From assembly GCA_017610525.1 (NCBI GenBank), contig JAFCBW010000040.1, forward strand, positions 1 through 8,526: a stretch of DNA of 8,526 nt, read 5' to 3'. This DNA is from Candidatus Nanohalarchaeota archaeon (GTDB taxonomy: Archaea > EX4484-52 > B79-G9). The notes under the pieces are model-generated. The model ran no database searches. It saw only the letters and a list, made by a program, of their open reading frames with translations, and was not told the DNA's origin. Within the stretch, counting starts at the first letter, position 1. Each line of letters opens with the position of its first letter. This document shows, piece after piece, positions 6,579 through 8,526 of the stretch. The translations under genes and the position numbers were made by a program.

Positions 6579-7547
6579 ATGTCCACCCTCACAAAAACCC
6601 TTAAAAACCCGCGCCTCTGGCTCGGAATAATCATCCTATCCCTATTTATCTACAAAATAAACATAGACCTCACCGCCCTCCAGACAGCAAACAAAACACT
6701 CATCATAGCCGCAATCCTCACACTCTTACTCCAGACACTCATAAGAGCCTTTCGCTGGTCCTACATAACGCGCATCTTTACACAAAAAGCCACATTCATC
6801 CACGCATCCAAAATATACTACATAGGCCAGCTCCTAAACGAGATAGCCCCCCAGGGCACCGGCGACATAACAAAAGCATACCTATCCAACAAATCATACA
6901 AAACAAAAACAAAATCAATACTAATGCCGATAACCGAACGAATCTCAGACATCTCCGCCCTGGTACTTGGAAGCATCCTCATAATCTATACACTCCCGCT
7001 AAACCTGTCAAAATACCACTCAAACATTGCAATAGTCATAGCCGTCCTCGCAATAATCTACACCACCTCCCTAAAACCTAAATACCTCGAAAAAATACTA
7101 AACGTTGCACTGCGCATACTCACAAAGAGCCAAAAAAACATTAAAAAAGGCGAACTCAACTGGCGTGACCTCAGCAAAAAAAACATCATCACAATCGCAA
7201 GCCTCACAACGTCATGCTGGCTCCTGGAAGCACTTGCCCACCAGCAAATAATCCACTCACTCGGCTACACAATAGCCTACCAACAGATACTCGCCATAGT
7301 CTGCTTCTCATGGCTTATATCAATCCCTGCCTTCCTTCCGGGCGGCATAGGCGTCCGCGAGATAATATACGCATACCTCCTCAGCCTGACAGGCATCCCC
7401 CTCACAACAGCAACCCTCATCGCAGTAACCTACCGCGCAATCATCTGGCTAAAATTCGGCACACTCGGCTTCCTATCCTACGCCACATATAAAAACATAA
7501 ACTTACCTGACACAAAAACAACTATAGTTCACGCCGCTACTAACTAG
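6579..7547 (+). CDS. LPG_synthase_TM flippase-like membrane protein, second copy
   Basis: With the ATG start this is a 322-residue polytopic protein of the same family as the 3904 gene, though clearly diverged from it. YYIGQLLNEIAPQGTGDITK (80-99) is the conserved asparagine/proline/glycine block. SIPAFLPGGIGVREIIYAYL (248-267) is the glycine-rich C-terminal block. Hydrophobic segments lie near 13-26, 40-57, 122-139, 148-162, 202-218, 236-255, 260-270 and 274-302. An in-frame TTG at 6561 would add six residues but is less likely given the GTGAT site at 6571. A GT2 gene follows after 204 bp. A role in moving or handling lipid-linked sugars is inferred from family and context. The coding strand is extremely poor in G. 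Confidence 0.85.
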   Translation: MSTLTKTLKNPRLWLGIIILSLFIYKINIDLTALQTANKTLIIAAILTLLLQTLIRAFRWSYITRIFTQKATFIHASKIYYIGQLLNEIAPQGTGDITKAYLSNKSYKTKTKSILMPITERISDISALVLGSILIIYTLPLNLSKYHSNIAIVIAVLAIIYTTSLKPKYLEKILNVALRILTKSQKNIKKGELNWRDLSKKNIITIASLTTSCWLLEALAHQQIIHSLGYTIAYQQILAIVCFSWLISIPAFLPGGIGVREIIYAYLLSLTGIPLTTATLIAVTYRAIIWLKFGTLGFLSYATYKNINLPDTKTTIVHAATN

Positions 7548-7581
7548 ACAAACTGAACCAATAAACCAAGAGGTGTTAACT

Positions 7582-7725
7582 ATCCGAGAAAATCTTCGAT
7601 TTTCTGGATCATAAAAATCGTAAAACGATTTTTAATGATATGGAAAAGTCATATAGTCCATTTTGAACGTAAGTTCAAAAGCTTGGCACATAAGTGCCAT
7701 GAAATAGTTATGACTTTTACTATAT
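7582..7725 (+). ncRNA. Hairpin-packed leader of the second GT2 gene (candidate structured RNA)
   Basis: Five stems lie in about 140 nt. ATCC-g-AGAAAATC pairs with GATTTTCTGGAT (7582-7609, TTC loop). ATCATAAAAATCG pairs with CGATTTTT-a-ATGAT (7608-7639). AAAAGTCATA (7644-7653) pairs with TATGACTTTT (7709-7718) and encloses two perfect hairpins: TTTTGAAC-GTAA-GTTCAAAA (7661-7680, a GNRA-type loop) and TGGCAC-ATAA-GTGCCA (7684-7699). Together these make a three-way junction. ATATAGT (7651-7657) can alternatively pair with ACTATAT (7719-7725). The element ends 17 nt before the RBS. It might regulate the downstream gene, be a separate RNA, or be a miniature mobile element. Confidence 0.55.
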
Positions 7726-7742
7726 TCGCTAAACAAGCCAAA

Positions 7743-7746
7743 GTGA
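7743..7746 (+). promoter_or_regulatory. Ribosome-binding site GTGA deciding the start at 7752
   Basis: GTGA ends 5 nt before the ATG at 7752. The frame is open back to an ATG at 7635, but that would add 39 residues encoded by the hairpins at 7635-7725, while GT2 enzymes of this type normally begin right at the SIIIPTYNE strand. Confidence 0.6.
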
Positions 7747-7751
7747 AAACC

Positions 7752-8477
7752 ATGCTATCAATAATCATCCCAACATATAACGAACGCGAAAACATAGAGC
7801 CATTCATAAAAGAAATCCAGAAAACCATGCAAAAAACAAAAAAGACCTACGAAATCATAATAATAGACGACAACTCCCCTGACGGCACATCAAAAATCGT
7901 AAAAGAACTCATAAAAAAAACAAAAGACACAACAATCCGCCTCTACACCCGCCCAAAAAAACAAGGTCTCGGCAGCGCCTACAAATACGGCTTCAAGAAA
8001 GCAAAAGGCACAATGCTAATGGAAATAGACGCTGACTTCTCCCATGACCCAAAAGAAATACCAAACTTCATAAAAGCACTAAACCAAGGCAATGATGCAG
8101 TAATCGGCTCAAGAGGCATTACAGGCGGCGAAAGAAACGACCCCATGAGAAGAAAAATATTCCCGATGATAGGCACCATACTATACAAAACACTCATGAA
8201 CTGCAACACAAAAGACATCACAAGCGGCTACCGACTATACAAAAAAAGCGCCCTCGACAAAATCAATCTCAACACCCTCCCAGACGACTTCTCATTCCAG
8301 GTAGCCCTCCTATTCGCCCTCACACACAAAAACTGCAAAATAAAAGAAATACCAATCAAATTCAACAAACGACGAGCAGGCGAACCGAAATACAGCACAA
8401 AAGACTTATTCGGAAACATAAAAATCCTAATAAAACTATACATTAAAAAAATTACTCACAAAAATAACAACCCATGA
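7752..8477 (+). CDS. GT2 family dolichol-phosphate mannose synthase-like glycosyltransferase
   Basis: From the ATG at 7752 the protein has 241 residues, the usual length for catalytic-domain-only dolichyl-phosphate mannosyltransferase. Conserved blocks run in order: SIIIPTYNERENI (3-15), IIIIDDNSPDGT (35-46), GLGSAYKYGF (72-81), EIDADFSHDP (91-100) with the D93-A94-D95 metal-binding motif, IGSRGITGGE (118-127), DITSGYRLYKK (155-165), DFSFQVALL (179-187) and EIPIKFNKRRAGEPKYS (199-215). It would transfer a sugar from a nucleotide donor (GDP-mannose in characterised relatives) to a polyprenyl phosphate at the cytoplasmic face. The position after SFQ that is usually glutamate in relatives is alanine here (A185). 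There is no membrane tail. Its stop overlaps the next start as ATGA, implying translational coupling. Confidence 0.88.
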   Translation: MLSIIIPTYNERENIEPFIKEIQKTMQKTKKTYEIIIIDDNSPDGTSKIVKELIKKTKDTTIRLYTRPKKQGLGSAYKYGFKKAKGTMLMEIDADFSHDPKEIPNFIKALNQGNDAVIGSRGITGGERNDPMRRKIFPMIGTILYKTLMNCNTKDITSGYRLYKKSALDKINLNTLPDDFSFQVALLFALTHKNCKIKEIPIKFNKRRAGEPKYSTKDLFGNIKILIKLYIKKITHKNNNP

Positions 8478-8526
8478 AAATAACAATAATCGGCGCAGGA
8501 CTATCCGGCCTAAGCGCCGCATACAC
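8474..8526 (+). CDS. Start of an FAD/NAD-binding oxidoreductase (3' truncated by window edge)
   Basis: Only the first 17 codons and part of the 18th are visible, starting MKITIIGAGLSGLSAAY. This is a beta strand followed by the GxGxxG dinucleotide-binding turn (G7, G9, G12) and the helix after it. It is typical of the N-terminus of FAD-dependent amine oxidase, protoporphyrinogen-oxidase-like or phytoene-desaturase-like proteins and of UDP-galactopyranose mutase. The fragment cannot separate these. The ATG overlaps the upstream stop by 4 nt (ATGA), so it is probably cotranscribed with the GT2 gene and may act in the same glycan or lipid pathway. Confidence 0.65.
   Translation, partial: MKITIIGAGLSGLSAAY

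Noticed and set aside
7635..7751. N-terminal extension of the second GT2 protein from an ATG at 7635
   Set aside because: The 39 extra residues are encoded by perfect hairpins, do not resemble GT2 sequence, and an RBS precedes the family-typical start at 7752.

Overview
The window looks like a stretch of AT-rich archaeal chromosome carrying a surface-glycosylation (lipid-linked sugar) locus. The archaeal reading rests on four things. GTGA/GGTGA ribosome-binding sites, matching the usual archaeal 16S rRNA tail, lie about 5-6 nt before several starts. Isoleucine is mostly ATA and arginine mostly AGA. A TATA-like box precedes one gene. The genes resemble parts of archaeal dolichol-phosphate glycosylation. 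I cannot name the lineage. All genes are on the + strand, and that strand is strongly enriched in A and C over T and G, except in the radical SAM gene.

Layout. 1-660 is the 3' end of a PMT/GT39-like membrane glycosyltransferase, cut by the window edge. 682-2427 is a second, complete GT39-like membrane glycosyltransferase. 2428-2551 is a short promoter-containing gap. 2552-3919 is a cobalamin-binding radical SAM enzyme, overlapping by 16 nt a flippase-like LPG_synthase_TM (AglD C-terminal type) membrane protein at 3904-4995. 4996-5285 is a hairpin-rich gap. 5286-5969 is a GT2 (DPM1/DPG-synthase-like) polyprenyl-phosphate glycosyltransferase. 5970-6578 is a 609-bp gap without a convincing gene but with degenerate direct repeats and hairpins. 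6579-7547 is a second LPG_synthase_TM protein. 7548-7751 is a gap almost filled with stem-loops. 7752-8477 is a second GT2 enzyme of dolichol-phosphate mannose synthase type. 8474-8526 is the start of an FAD/NAD-binding oxidoreductase, running off the window.

How the genes may work together (inference). The GT2 enzymes would charge a polyprenyl phosphate with a sugar at the cytoplasmic face. The two polytopic LPG_synthase_TM proteins would act on or with the lipid-linked product at the membrane. The GT39-like enzymes would use lipid-linked sugars on the outer face. The radical SAM enzyme may methylate or otherwise modify a lipid or sugar. The flippase-like/GT2 pair occurs twice in the same order, as if the two halves of a fused AglD-type protein were encoded separately and then duplicated.

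The most unusual feature is outside the genes. The three gaps before the GT2, LPG_synthase_TM and GT2 genes are packed with near-perfect stem-loops with short loops. One pair of neighbouring hairpins shows a compensatory A-T to G-C change, several arms can pair with more than one partner, and a degenerate 16-nt motif occurs four times. These are candidates for structured leader RNAs, small RNAs or miniature mobile elements. I recognise no known family among them.
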